In this document: piece by piece, positions 15,001 through 26,910 of the stretch | Layout: each line of letters starts with the position of its first letter | How positions within the stretch are numbered: the first letter of the stretch is position 1 | DNA from: Loxodes magnus | Lineage: Eukaryota > Ciliophora > Karyorelictea > Loxodida > Loxodidae | Direction of reading: 5' to 3' | Assembly (NCBI GenBank): GCA_946699065.1 | Contig: CAMPDV010000432.1 | Coordinates: 1 to 64,000, forward strand | DNA: 64,000 nt | Notes under the pieces: generated by a model | What the model was told of the DNA's origin: nothing | Seen by the model: the letters and a program-made list of their open reading frames with translations, nothing else | Databases searched by the model: none | Translations under genes and position numbers: made by a program

Positions 15001-18000
15001 AGTAGAATACGAAATTTGAATATCAGAGTGAGTTAACAAAGTACGAAAAAAAGTAGTTAAATTTTTTAAGGGAAAAAGCATAGTTTTTGAAGTGTTTTGG
15101 AAGTAGAATACGAAATTTGAATATCAGAGTGAGTTAACAAAGTACGAAAAAAAGTAGTTAAATTTTTAAGGGAAAAAGCATAGTTTTTGAAGTGTTTTGG
15201 AAGTAGAATACGAAATTTGAATATCAGAGTGAGTTAACAAAGTACGAAAAAAAGTAGTTAAATCAGAGTTTTTTAAGGGAAAAAAGCATAGTTTTTGAAG
15301 TGTTTTGGAAGTAGAATACGAAATTTGAATATCAGAGTGAGTTAACAAAGTACGAAAAAAAGTAGTTAAATTTTTTAAGGGAAAAAGCATAGTTTTTGAA
15401 GTGTTTTGGAAGTAGAATACGAAATTTGAATATCAGAGTGAGTTAACAAAGTACGAAAAAAAGTAGTTAAATTTTTTAAGGGAAAAAGCATAGTTTTTGA
15501 AGTGTTTTGGAAGTAGAATACGAAATTTGAATATCAGAGTGAGTTAACAAAGTACGAAAAAAAGTAGTTAAATTTTTTAAGGGAAAAAAGCATAGTTTTT
15601 GAAGTGTTTTGGAAGTAGAATACGAAATTTGAATATCAGAGTGAGTTAACAAAGTACGAAAAAAAGTAGTTAAATTTTTTAAGGGAAAAAAGCATAGTTT
15701 TTGAAGTGTTTTGGAAGTAGAATACGAAATTTGAATATCAGAGTGAGTTAACAAAGTACGAAAAAAAGTAGTTAAATTTTTAAGGGAAAAAAGCATAGTT
15801 TTTGAAGTGTTTTGGAAGTAGAATACGAAATTTGAATATCAGAGTGAGTTAACAAAGTACGAAAAAAAGTAGTTAAATTTTTTAAGGGAAAAAGCATAGT
15901 TTTTGAAGTGTTTTGGAAGTAGAATACGAAATTTGAATATCAGAGTGAGTTAACAAAGTACGAAAAAAAGTAGTTAAATTTTTTAAGGGAAAAAGCATAG
16001 TTTTTGAAGTGTTTTGGAAGTAGAATACGAAATTTGAATATCAGAGTGAGTTAACAAAGTACGAAAAAAAGTAGTTAAATTTTTAAGGGAAAAAAGCATA
16101 GTTTTTGAAGTGTTTTGGAAGTAGAATACGAAATTTGAATATCAGAGTGAGTTAACAAAGTACGAAAAAAAGTAGTTAAATTTTTAAGGGAAAAAGCATA
16201 GTTTTGGAAGTAGAATAGTGAATATCAGAGTTTAACAAAGTACGAAAAAAAGTAGTTAAATACGAAATTTGAATATCAGAGTGAGTTAACAAAGTACGAA
16301 AAAAAGTAGTTAAATTTTTAAGGGAAAAAAGCATAGTTTTTGAAGTGTTTTGGAAGTAGAATACGAAATTTGAATATCAGAGTGAGTTAACAAAGTACGA
16401 AAAAAAGTAGTTAAATTTTTAAGGGAAAAAGCATAGTTTTTGAAGTGTTTTGGAAGTAGAATACGAAATTTGAATATCAGAGTGAGTTAACAAAGTACGA
16501 AAAAAAGTAGTTAAATTTTTAAGGGAAAAAGCATAGTTTTTGAAGTGTTTTGGAAGTAGAATACGAAATTTGAATATCAGAGTGAGTTAACAAAGTACGA
16601 AAAAAAGTAGTTAAATTTTTAAGGGAAAAAGCATAGTTTTTGAAGTGTTTTGGAAGTAGAATACGAAATTTGAATATCAGAGTGAGTTAACAAAGTACGA
16701 AAAAAAGTAGTTAAATTTTTAGTAGAAAAAAAGGGAAAAAAGCATAGTTTTTGAAGTGTTTTGGAAGTAGAATACGAAATTTGAATATCAGAGTGAGTTA
16801 ACAAAGTACGAAAAAAAGTAGTTAAATTTTTTAAGGGAAAAAGCATAGTTTTTGAAGTGTTTTGGAAGTAGAATACGAAATTTGAATATCAGAGTGAGTT
16901 AACAAAGTACGAAAAAAAGTAGTTAAATTTTTTAAGGGAAAAAGCATAGTTTTTGAAGTGTTTTGGAAGTAGAATACGAAATTTGAATATCAGAGTGAGT
17001 TAACAAAGTACGAAAAAAAGTAGTTAAATTTTTTAAGGGAAAAAAGCATAGTTTTTGAAGTGTTTTGGAAGTAGAATACGAAATTTGAATATCAGAGTGA
17101 GTTAACAAAGTACGAAAAAAAGTAGTTAAATTTTTTAAGGGAAAAAGCATAGTTTTTGAAGTGTTTTGGAAGTAGAATACGAAATTTGAATATCAGAGTG
17201 AGTTAACAAAGTACGAAAAAAAGTAGTTAAATTTTTAAGGGAAAAAGCATAGTTTTTGAAGTGTTTTGGAAGTAGAATACGAAATTTGAATATCAGAGTG
17301 AGTTAACAAAGTACGAAAAAAAGTAGTTAAATTTTTTAAGGGAAAAAGCATAGTTTTTGAAGTGTTTTGGAAGTAGAATACGAAATTTGAATATCAGAGT
17401 GAGTTAACAAAGTACGAAAAAAAGTAGTTAAATTTTTTAAGGGAAAAAGCATAGTTTTTGAAGTGTTTTGGAAGTAGAATACGAAATTTGAATATCAGAG
17501 TGAGTTAACAAAGTACGCATAAAAAGTAGTACGAAATTTGAATATCAGAGTGAGTTAACAAAGTACGAAAAAAAGTAGGGAAAAAGCATAGTTTTTGAAG
17601 TGTTTTGGAAGTAGAATACGAAATTTGAATATCAGAGTGAGTTAACAAAGTACGAAAAAAAGTAGTTAAATTTTTAAGGGAAAAAGCATAGTTTTTGAAG
17701 TGTTTTGGAAGTAGAATACGAAATTTGAATATCAGAGTGAGTTAACAAAGTACGAAAAAAAGTAGTTAAATTTTTTAAGGGAAAAAGCATAGTTTTTGAA
17801 GTGTTTTGGAAGTAGAATACGAAATTTGAATATCAGAGTGAGTTAACAAAGTACGAAAAAAAGTAGTTAAATTTTTAAGGGAAAAAGCATAGTTTTTGAA
17901 GTGTTTTGGAAGTAGAATACGAAATTTGAATATCAGAGTGAGTTAACAAAGTACGAAAAAAAGTAGTTAAATTTTTAAGGGAAAAAGCATAGTTTTTGAA

Positions 18001-21000
18001 GTGTTTTGGAAGTAGAATACGAAATTTGAATATCAGAGTGAGTTAACAAAGTACGAAAAAAAGTAGTTAAATTTTTTAAGGGAAAAAGCATAGTTTTTGA
18101 AGTGTTTTGGAAGTAGAATACGAAATTTGAATATCAGAGTGAGTTAACAAAGTACGAAAAAAAGTAGTTAAATTTTTAAGGGAAAAAGCATAGTTTTTGA
18201 AGTGTTTTGGAAGTAGAATACGAAATTTGAATATCAGAGTGAGTTAACAAAGTACGAAAAAAAGTAGTTCAAATTTTTAAGGGAAAAAAGCATAGTTTTT
18301 GAAGTGTTTTGGAAGTAGAATACGAAATTTGAATATCAGAGTGAGTTAACAAAGTACGAAAAAAAGTAGTTAAATTTTTAAGGGAAAAAGCATAGTTTTT
18401 GAAGTGTTTTGGAAGTAGAATACGAAATTTGAATATCAGAGTGAGTTAACAAAGTACGAAAAAAAGTAGTTAAAGTTTTTTAAGGGAAAAAGCATAGTTT
18501 TTGAAGTGTTTTGGAAGTAGAATACGAAATTTGAATATCAGAGTGAGTTAACAAAGTACGAAAAAAAGTAGTTAAATTTTTAAGGGAAAAAGCATAGTTT
18601 TTGAAGTGTTTTGGAAGTAGAATACGAAATTTGAATATCAGAGTGAGTTAACAAAGTACGAAAAAAAGTAGTTAAATTTTTAAGGGAAAAAGCATAGTTT
18701 TTGAAGTGTTTTGGAAGTAGAATACGAAATTTGAATATCAGAGTGAGTTAACAAAGTACGAAAAAAAGTAGTTAAATTTTTAAGGGAAAAAGCATAGTTT
18801 TTGAAGTGTTTTGGAAGTAGAATACGAAATTTGAATATCAGAGTGAGTTAACAAAGTACGAAAAAAAGTAGTTAAATTTTTAAGGGAAAAAGCATAGTTT
18901 TTGAAGTGTTTTGGAAGTAGAATACGAAATTTGAATATCAGAGTGAGTTAACAAAGTACGAAAAAAAGTAGTTAAATTTTTAAGGGAAAAAGCATAGTTT
19001 TTGAAGTGTTTTGGAAGTAGAATACGAAATTTGAATATCAGAGTGAGTTAACAAAGTACGAAAAAAAGTAGTTAAATTTTTAAGGGAAAAAGCATAGTTT
19101 TTGAAGTGTTTTGGAAGTAGAATACGAAATTTGAATATCAGAGTGAGTTAACAAAGTACGAAAAAAAGTAGTTAAATTTTTTAAGGGAAAAAGCATAGTT
19201 TTTGAAGTGTTTTGGAAGTAGAATACGAAATTTGAATATCAGAGTGAGTTAACAAAGTACGAAAAAAAGTAGTTAAATTTTTTAAGGGAAAAAGCATAGT
19301 TTTTGAAGTGTTTTGGAAGTAGAATACGAAATTTGAATATCAGAGTGAGTTAACAAAGTACGAAAAAAAGTAGTTAAATTTTTAAGGGAAAAAGCATAGT
19401 TTTTGAAGTGTTTTGGAAGTAGAATACGAAATTTGAATATCAGAGTGAGTTAACAAAGTACGAAAAAAAGTAGTTAAATTTTTAAGGGAAAAAGCATAGT
19501 TTTTGAAGTGTTTTGGAAGTAGAATACGAAATTTGAATATCAGAGTGAGTTAACAAAGTACGAAAAAAAGTAGTTAAATTTTTAAGGGAAAAAGCATAGT
19601 TTTTGAAGTGTTTTGGAAGTAGAATACGAAATTTGAATATCAGAGTGAGTTAACAAAGTACGAAAAAAAGTAGTTAAATTTTTAAGGGAAAAAGCATAGT
19701 TTTTGAAGTGTTTTGGAAGTAGAATACGAAATTTGAATATCAGAGTGAGTTAACAAAGTACGAAAAAAAGTAGTTAAATTTTTAAGGGAAAAAGCATAGT
19801 TTTTGAAGTGTTTTGGAAGTAGAATACGAAATTTGAATATCAGAGTGAGTTAACAAAGTACGAAAAAAAGTAGTTAAATTTTTAAGGGAAAAAGCATAGT
19901 TTTTGAAGTGTTTTGGAAGTAGAATACGAAATTTGAATATCAGAGTGAGTTAACAAAGTACGAAAAAAAGTAGTTAAATTTTTAAGGGAAAAAGCATAGT
20001 TTTTGAAGTGTTTTGGAAGTAGAATACGAAATTTGAATATCAGAGTGAGTTAACAAAGTACGAAAAAAAGTAGTTAAATTTTTAAGGGAAAAAGCATAGT
20101 TTTTGAAGTGTTTTGGAAGTAGAATACGAAATTTGAATATCAGAGTGAGTTAACAAAGTACGAAAAAAAGTAGTTAAATTTTTAAGGGAAAAAGCATAGT
20201 TTTTGAAGTGTTTTGGAAGTAGAATACGAAATTTGAATATCAGAGTGAGTTAACAAAGTACGAAAAAAAGTAGTTAAATTTTTAAGGGAAAAAGCATAGT
20301 TTTTGAAGTGTTTTGGAAGTAGAATACGAAATTTGAATATCAGAGTGAGTTAACAAAGTACGAAAAAAAGTAGTTAAATTTTTAAGGGAAAAAGCATAGT
20401 TTTTGAAGTGTTTTGGAAGTAGAATACGAAATTTGAATATCAGAGTGAGTTAACAAAGTACGAAAAAAAGTAGTTAAATTTTTAAGGGAAAAAGCATAGT
20501 TTTTGAAGTGTTTTGGAAGTAGAATACGAAATTTGAATATCAGAGTGAGTTAACAAAGTACGAAAAAAAGTAGTTAAATTTTTAAGGGAAAAAGCATAGT
20601 TTTTGAAGTGTTTTGGAAGTAGAATACGAAATTTGAATATCAGAGTGAGTTAACAAAGTACGAAAAAAAGTAGTTAAATTTTTAAGGGAAAAAGCATAGT
20701 TTTTGAAGTGTTTTGGAAGTAGAATACGAAATTTGAATATCAGAGTGAGTTAACAAAGTACGAAAAAAAGTAGTTAAATTTTTAAGGGAAAAAGCATAGT
20801 TTTTGAAGTGTTTTGGAAGTAGAATACGAAATTTGAATATCAGAGTGAGTTAACAAAGTACGAAAAAAAGTAGTTAAATTTTTAAGGGAAAAAGCATAGT
20901 TTTTGAAGTGTTTTGGAAGTAGAATACGAAATTTGAATATCAGAGTGAGTTAACAAAGTACGAAAAAAAGTAGTTAAATTTTTAAGGGAAAAAGCATAGT

Positions 21001-22853
21001 TTTTGAAGTGTTTTGGAAGTAGAATACGAAATTTGAATATCAGAGTGAGTTAACAAAGTACGAAAAAAAGTAGTTAAATTTTTAAGGGAAAAAGCATAGT
21101 TTTTGAAGTGTTTTGGAAGTAGAATACGAAATTTGAATATCAGAGTGAGTTAACAAAGTACGAAAAAAAGTAGTTAAATTTTTAAGGGAAAAAGCATAGT
21201 TTTTGAAGTGTTTTGGAAGTAGAATACGAAATTTGAATATCAGAGTGAGTTAACAAAGTACGAAAAAAAGTAGTTAAATTTTTAAGGGAAAAAGCATAGT
21301 TTTTGAAGTGTTTTGGAAGTAGAATACGAAATTTGAATATCAGAGTGAGTTAACAAAGTACGAAAAAAAGTAGTTAAATTTTTAAGGGAAAAAGCATAGT
21401 TTTTGAAGTGTTTTGGAAGTAGAATACGAAATTTGAATATCAGAGTGAGTTAACAAAGTACGAAAAAAAGTAGTTAAATTTTTAAGGGAAAAAGCATAGT
21501 TTTTGAAGTGTTTTTAGAATACGGAAGTAGAATACGAAAGTGTTTTGAATATCGAAAGAGTGAGTTAACAAAGTACGAAAAAAAGTAGTTAAATTTTTAA
21601 GGGAAAAAGCATAGTTTTTGAAGTGTTTTGGAAGTAGAATACGAAATTTGAATATCAGAGTGAGTTAACAAAGTACGAAAAAAAGTAGTTAAATTTTTAA
21701 GGGAAAAAGCATAGTTTTTGAAGTGTTTTGGAAGTAGAATACGAAATTTGAATATCAGAGTGAGTTAACAAAGTACGAAAAAAAGTAGTTAAATTTTTAA
21801 GGGAAAAAGCATAGTTTTTGAAGTGTTTTGGAAGTAGAATACGAAATTTGAATATCAGAGTGAGTTAACAAAGTACGAAAAAAAGTAGTTAAATTTTTAA
21901 GGGAAAAAGCATAGTTTTTGAAGTGTTTTGGAAGTAGAATACGAAATTTGAATATCAGAGTGAGTTAACAAAGTACGAAAAAAAGTAGTTAAATTTTTAA
22001 GGGAAAAAGCATAGTTTTTGAAGTGTTTTGGAAGTAGAATACGAAATTTGAATATCAGAGTGAGTTAACAAAGTACGAAAAAAAGTAGTTAAATTTTTAA
22101 GGGAAAAAGCATAGTTTTTGAAGTGTTTTGGAAGTAGAATACGAAATTTGAATATCAGAGTGAGTTAACAAAGTACGAAAAAAAGTAGTTAAATTTTTAA
22201 GGGAAAAAGCATAGTTTTTGAAGTGTTTTGGAAGTAGAATACGAAATTTGAATATCAGAGTGAGTTAACAAAGTACGAAAAAAAGTAGTTAAATTTTTAA
22301 GGGAAAAAGCATAGTTTTTGAAGTGTTTTGGAAGTAGAATACGAAATTTGAATATCAGAGTGAGTTAACAAAGTACGAAAAAAAGTAGTTAAATTTTTAA
22401 GGGAAAAAGCATAGTTTTTGAAGTGTTTTGGAAGTAGAATACGAAATTTGAATATCAGAGTGAGTTAACAAAGTACGAAAAAAAGTAGTTAAATTTTTAA
22501 GGGAAAAAGCATAGTTTTTGAAGTGTTTTGGAAGTAGAATACGAAATTTGAATATCAGAGTGAGTTAACAAAGTACGAAAAAAAGTAGTTAAATTTTTTG
22601 TAGAAAAAGCATAGTTTTTGAAGTGTTTTGGAAGTAGAATACGAAATTTGAATATCAGAGTGAGTTAACAAAGTACGAAAAAAAGTAGTTAAATTTTTAA
22701 GGGAAAAAGCATAGTTTTTGAAGTGTTTTGGAAGTAGAATACGAAATTTGAATATCAGAGTGAGTTAACAAAGTACGAAAAAAAGTAGTTAAATTTTTAA
22801 GGGAAAAAGCATAGTTTTTGAAGTGTTTTGGAAGTAGAATACGAAATTTGAAT
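1..22853. repeat. Satellite array, about 100-bp unit, roughly 225-230 copies
   Basis: Head-to-tail tandem array running off the left edge of the window. Each unit carries a nearly invariant core (about 85 bp, containing gagtgagttaacaaagtacg and gaagtgttttggaagtagaa) and a short variable junction between tagttaaa and aaaaagcatag. Junctions seen are T-runs followed by gtag, aaggg, aagggg or aaggtag, so unit length varies between about 97 and 110 bp. The element tacgaaa occurs twice per unit, which suggests an older internal duplication. A few units near the left edge have aatactaaa instead of aatacgaaa. The array stops abruptly inside a unit, after gaaatttgaat at 22853. There is no sign of a protein-coding role: unit length is usually not a multiple of three and indels are not phased. 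Function is unknown; centromeric or heterochromatic satellite is a possibility, not shown. Confidence 0.97.
18540..22585. repeat. Homogenised sub-array of exact 100-bp units
   Basis: In this part of the array almost every unit has the same junction (five T, then aaggg), and the text repeats with a period of exactly 100 bp over several kilobases. It is broken by one scrambled unit near 21510-21560 and ends at a unit with a gtag junction near 22600. The left part of the array instead mixes at least five junction types. This is the pattern expected from recent local amplification or gene conversion of a single unit variant. Confidence 0.85.
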
Positions 22854-24960
22854 GATTTATGCAAAAAAGTATCTAAAAAGAAGAAATTGATAGCCTAAAC
22901 GTTACGTAGACTTATAAATTATGAAATGAAAAGATTTAAGAAGTAGTTCAATCGTACGTGGAACAGTTAATACATAAATTTTTTATATATATAAATACCC
23001 AGAAACAACAAAATAATTAAATAAAATTTTCAGAAAAGTAAACAGATAAAATAAAGGATAAGAACAATGAAGAAATAAATGAAAATCGATAAAATGAGAA
23101 AATTTAGAATACCTAAGAGTAAGACAAGAATACATGTAATCAAAAAAAAAAGATAAAATAAACTAACTTTACTTATTCATGTAAAATGTAAATAATAAAA
23201 CTTGACAAAAATTCGGAAGAAACTAAAAAATCTCCTTTATTCAAAAAATTATTAGTGAGTACCCTTATCAAAAGAAGATGTTAAAGCTTTCAGGGACGAA
23301 TGATAGCAGTTATATTAAGTTTGCGATAATATGTTGCCAATTAAGATCTTAAACTAGATAAATAGTTTTGTAACGAATATGAAATTTTATATAATATTAT
23401 TTAACTGGCGAATTAAAAAGCAGCAGGAACTGACGAAATACAAGTAGGAACAATTTGGCGGGAAAAATTAATGGAAGTAACTTGCAAAATGATAGCTAAG
23501 ATTCTTTAGAAGGAGTAAAAACTTAGGAACTGAGAAAATATTTGATATACTATCGAGGTGGGAAATCTAAGGATCGAAACGTCCTTTTAGTACCTAGGCC
23601 ATATAATAGAAGATAACATCAGTTTTGAAAAACCAATGGAGAATAGACTAGAAACAGCATAAAAGATGTAAACATGAATACTGGAACAATGAATAAGAGA
23701 TTAACACCATATAATGCAGGAATAATGATTAAAATCTTCCTAAGTTCAGTTTTCAGTTATGGTACAGAAGCGATCCCGTATTGTAAATAATTTGTAGGAA
23801 AATAAGTGATGCAACAACTAGAAATAATATAGAGAAGATTTTTACGAACAATCATAGATGCCCCTTTTTAAGTGCAAAATGAGATGTTAGAACATGAACT
23901 GCAGTTTATGAAATTTAAACATTACTTATGACGAAAGCGTTGAGATTAAGAGGGAAATTAATAGGTAACTAAGGAAAAACAGTAGACGGATTTATGTTCG
24001 ACCTAAGTAAAGAAGAGAACTTTATATTCTAATAATATTGACGGCAATAAATTAGAATTAAAAATTGAGGACTAATAAATATTTATAGATGATGATAATA
24101 ACAATTAAAAAGGCAAGAAAAACATTAATCGTGCAATATAAGAATATAGAGTTTACGTAGAAGATAGAGAAAGAATGGAGTAAATGATAGCAACATTACG
24201 ATATAGAAAAACATGATTTGATGAATATTTAGTAGGACTACCCAATTACCTGAGGTTCAATAAAAATAGAAAAGAAGAAATATGCTACATATTTAGTCTA
24301 AGACGAGATGTAATGGGAGCTAGTATTGCTTAAAAGAAAGACATCTAGTTATGACAAATAAATGTCCTTTCTGTAATGATGCAAGAGAAAATGAAAGGCA
24401 TATCATAGAAAGCTGTTCAGAATACAAAGAAGGAAGATAAATATGTATTTGAAATCTAAGGGAAATAGGAGTAGAGAGATAAGGAATGGAACTATCTGAT
24501 ATATTATTAAGTATGGCTAAATTCGAAAAATTCATTAGAAGCTAAGAATAGTAAAAAATAACTAAAGCTTTCTTTAAAATAAAAGGTTTTATCTAAGATA
24601 TACTAGAAAAAAGAAAGAATATACAAAAAAGAAAATTGAAAAAAAAAGAAATAGAAAGAATATAGAGAAGGAAGGGGATAATTTTGTTTAGAGTATAAAG
24701 GCTTAATCAAGAAGAAAAATATTAGAAATGAAATTTAGTAAGATATATAAGAAAAAATAATTTGAGCTTGCAATAAAGATCTAATAAAGCGTAAAAAAAC
24801 GAAGACAGAATAGCAAGAGATAATGTTGAGGAAAATGAGGAAGATATGTAACTAATAAGAAAATAGTTACTATTACCTGAAGGCTTATTTGAAGAACGGA
24901 CATATATTGAGATATGGAAAGAGCTACGAAGTGCAACGCGCTCTTTAATCAAATTTATTT
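22854..24960 (+). mobile_element. Decayed non-LTR (LINE-like) retrotransposon with reverse transcriptase core deleted
   Basis: Read with UAR = Gln and UGA = Trp, the stretch carries pieces of a LINE reverse transcriptase in order. Near 23405 is N-Q-K-A-A-G-T-D-E-I, the N-K-A-x-G-x-D-x-I motif at the start of the RT. Next comes a helix ending K-L-R-N-W near 23535. The post-palm motif F-Q-Y-L-G-H-I-I follows near 23590. Near 23790 is Q-L-E-I-I-Q-R-R-F-L-R, typical of the thumb region. A C-terminal zinc knuckle C-P-F-C-x8-H-x4-C lies near 24363. Motif A, the G-x-x-Q-G motif and Y-A-D-D, which should lie between N-W and Y-L-G, are missing; the join is in frame. The other pieces lie in at least three frames (changes near 23640 and 23900). 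I see no endonuclease domain and no poly-A tail, so both ends are uncertain. The element is dead. Its 5' side touches the satellite directly. Confidence 0.8.
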
Positions 24961-25758
24961 AATATTATTTATTTATCTTTTAATATTCCTTAAAGCCTTT
25001 CATTAGCTTCAGATAGAGTGAATAGTATAAAAGTTTTAATTCATTCCTTTTTATTCTTATTGGAAGGGAGAATTAAGAAATGTCTTAAGAATTCCTCAAT
25101 CTTTATAATATTGAAGCAAATATTGTGAAATTCTATCATTCTTAATCTATTACCAAATATAAACAGATTAAAGATTAAGCTTAATTGTTATTGCCTATTT
25201 TTAAGATCTTAGGTGTTTAACATACGAAGATTACTTAATTTAGAGTCTTAATCTCTAAGTTTTTAACTTCTTATAGCTACTTTAAATAAAATATAGCTTA
25301 ATGTAATTCATTATAATAAAGCAGCTATAGAGAGCATAGATTAATATCCCCTTTATATCTATCATCTAAAAGATTTGTTATAAATGAAAATAAAATAGCA
25401 TTTCTAATATTTATTCCTTTATGCATAATCAACATCTAAGCAGTTAATAATATACACTATTAACATCATAGTAGAGATTAGAACAAAGAAAAAGAAGATT
25501 GCTTTAACTTCTTAGATATATTAATAAAGCTGTATCACTATGTTAATTAGAAATAGTTTTAGGAAGAGAATATATGATACCAAGTAATCAAAAGAGGCTA
25601 TATGTTTATAAGAGAAAGAGATTTTCTAATAGCTATTAGATTAAAAATATTAAAAGCTATTAACCTATTTAAAAATTAATATAAAGAAGCTTTATTTTAA
25701 TTTGCTTAGCTAATTTTATCTAAGATTACTTAATTTACCTATTTTATCTATAAATTAA
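24961..25758. other. Intergenic, no gene supported
   Basis: AT-rich sequence between the retrotransposon remnant and the first GPCR gene. Because UAR and UGA can be sense it is open in most frames, but I see no family motif. The retrotransposon 3' end may extend some way into it. Confidence 0.5.
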
Positions 25759-26910
25759 ATGGGATTGGAATCACCTTTCTAAGAATTATTATTAATAGCA
25801 GCATCAGCTTCATGCATAGCTAGTATTATAGTACTAATAATATGCGTTATTTTTAAGGAGAATTTTTGGAATTTTCACTATAGGTTTATTTTTCATCTTT
25901 AACTCTGTGACTTATTACTTTCAGTAATTTATGGACTTTAGTATTTTTTTGTGAGTACGGATGTATTTTGCAAATTTTAAGGGTTTTCAATTACTTACTT
26001 ATCTTTAAGCTCTTTTATGTGAACAGTGGCCATAAGTTTTAGAGCATATGTATAAATTTGCACTTAGGATGGATCTTTGTTTTCTTAAAAGTTTGTCATA
26101 AACCTGCATAAATATGAAAATTAATTCCTTATGTTTGCCTTTGGTCTTCCTATTCTTCCTTCTTTATATCCTTTATTAACTGACTAGTACAAAGAAACTT
26201 CTGAAGGCTGATGCTGGGTAAAAATAAAAGCAATTAGTGATGAATTACAGTAGAACGTATTAAGGTTTTATGTGATCTATGTTCCTTTACTTTTTACTCT
26301 TTGCATTAATATTTATTTCTTATATCAGTGTAGAAGACAAATGCATGAATAGATGGTTTACCCTGAAAATAACGAGGCTAGCTTAATAAGCTAATTCTAG
26401 GACAAAGCTAACTAGATTCTTAACTATCCTAAGATACTTTTGATATGCTGAATTTTGCTTCTAATTGTTCGCTTTCTAGAGTTCTTTTTATAAGACTAAG
26501 ACATTCCAGATTCAGTTTCTAGTATTGGACTTATATTTGTGTCTCTACAAGGCTTTTTTAATGCAACATTCTATGGTTACAAGGAAGGGATATTTCAAAA
26601 GCTAATGAATAAGTGCAAAAAAAAGAACAAAGAGATTAATATAAAATCAGGATTAATTTCTGTCTATGCTGAAATGGCCAAAAAATAAAAAGAAACCACT
26701 AAAGAAGAAAAAAAGAACCATCTTAATTAAAAATTTAGGTTTTGTATTATCTTTTCTATTAAAATAGAAAAACAAGCGTCTTTAAATAACTTAGTCAATG
26801 AATGGCCTTTAACTATATATATTTTACTATTCTTCACTCTTTATTGTCTCTTAACCCAATAGAGCTGTAACTATATATTTATAATCAGCTTGCCTAAATT
26901 CCATTTTTGA
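25759..26910 (+). CDS. 7TM receptor, slime-mould cAMP-receptor-like GPCR (copy 1)
   Basis: Predicted 383-residue membrane protein, probably a G-protein-coupled receptor of the cAR/CRL type in the plasma membrane; the ligand is unknown. Seven hydrophobic segments are visible at roughly residues 10-32, 43-65, 78-102, 125-143, 175-197, 225-250 and 262-282. Family-like signs are the helix 3 block S-S-F-M-W-T-V-A-I-S-F-R-A-Y, a Cys before helix 3 (V-F-C-K-F) paired with the second-loop motif E-G-W-C-W, and a helix 7 ending N-A-T-F-Y-G before a Lys-rich tail. Three Trp residues, in M-W-T, G-W-C and C-W-I, are encoded by TGA. The start is the first ATG before helix 1. The conserved part ends near 26700; 26908-26910 is the next in-frame TGA, so the true end could be earlier if UAA also terminates. 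A paralogue follows on the same strand. Assignment rests on topology and motifs, without a search. Confidence 0.8.

Noticed and set aside
705..17150. Minus-strand ORFs of 61-182 residues with repeated H-S-D-I-Q-I-S-Y-S-T-S-K units in the satellite.
   Set aside because: They arise only where the unit length happens to be a multiple of three. Indels in the array are not frame-preserving, and neighbouring units are out of phase, so this is not a repeat protein.
1..22853. Resemblance to a CRISPR array (regular repeats with short variable parts).
   Set aside because: The constant part is about 85 bp and the variable part only about 10-15 bp drawn from a few recurring types, not unique spacers; the genome is eukaryotic and no cas genes are present.
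24320..24952. Two minus-strand ORFs of 71 and 76 residues.
   Set aside because: They are antisense to the zinc-knuckle and tail part of the retrotransposon, which carries recognisable motifs on the plus strand.
22854..24960. Reading the element as an active retrotransposon.
   Set aside because: RT motif A and the Y-A-D-D box are absent, the remaining pieces are in several frames, and no endonuclease domain was found.
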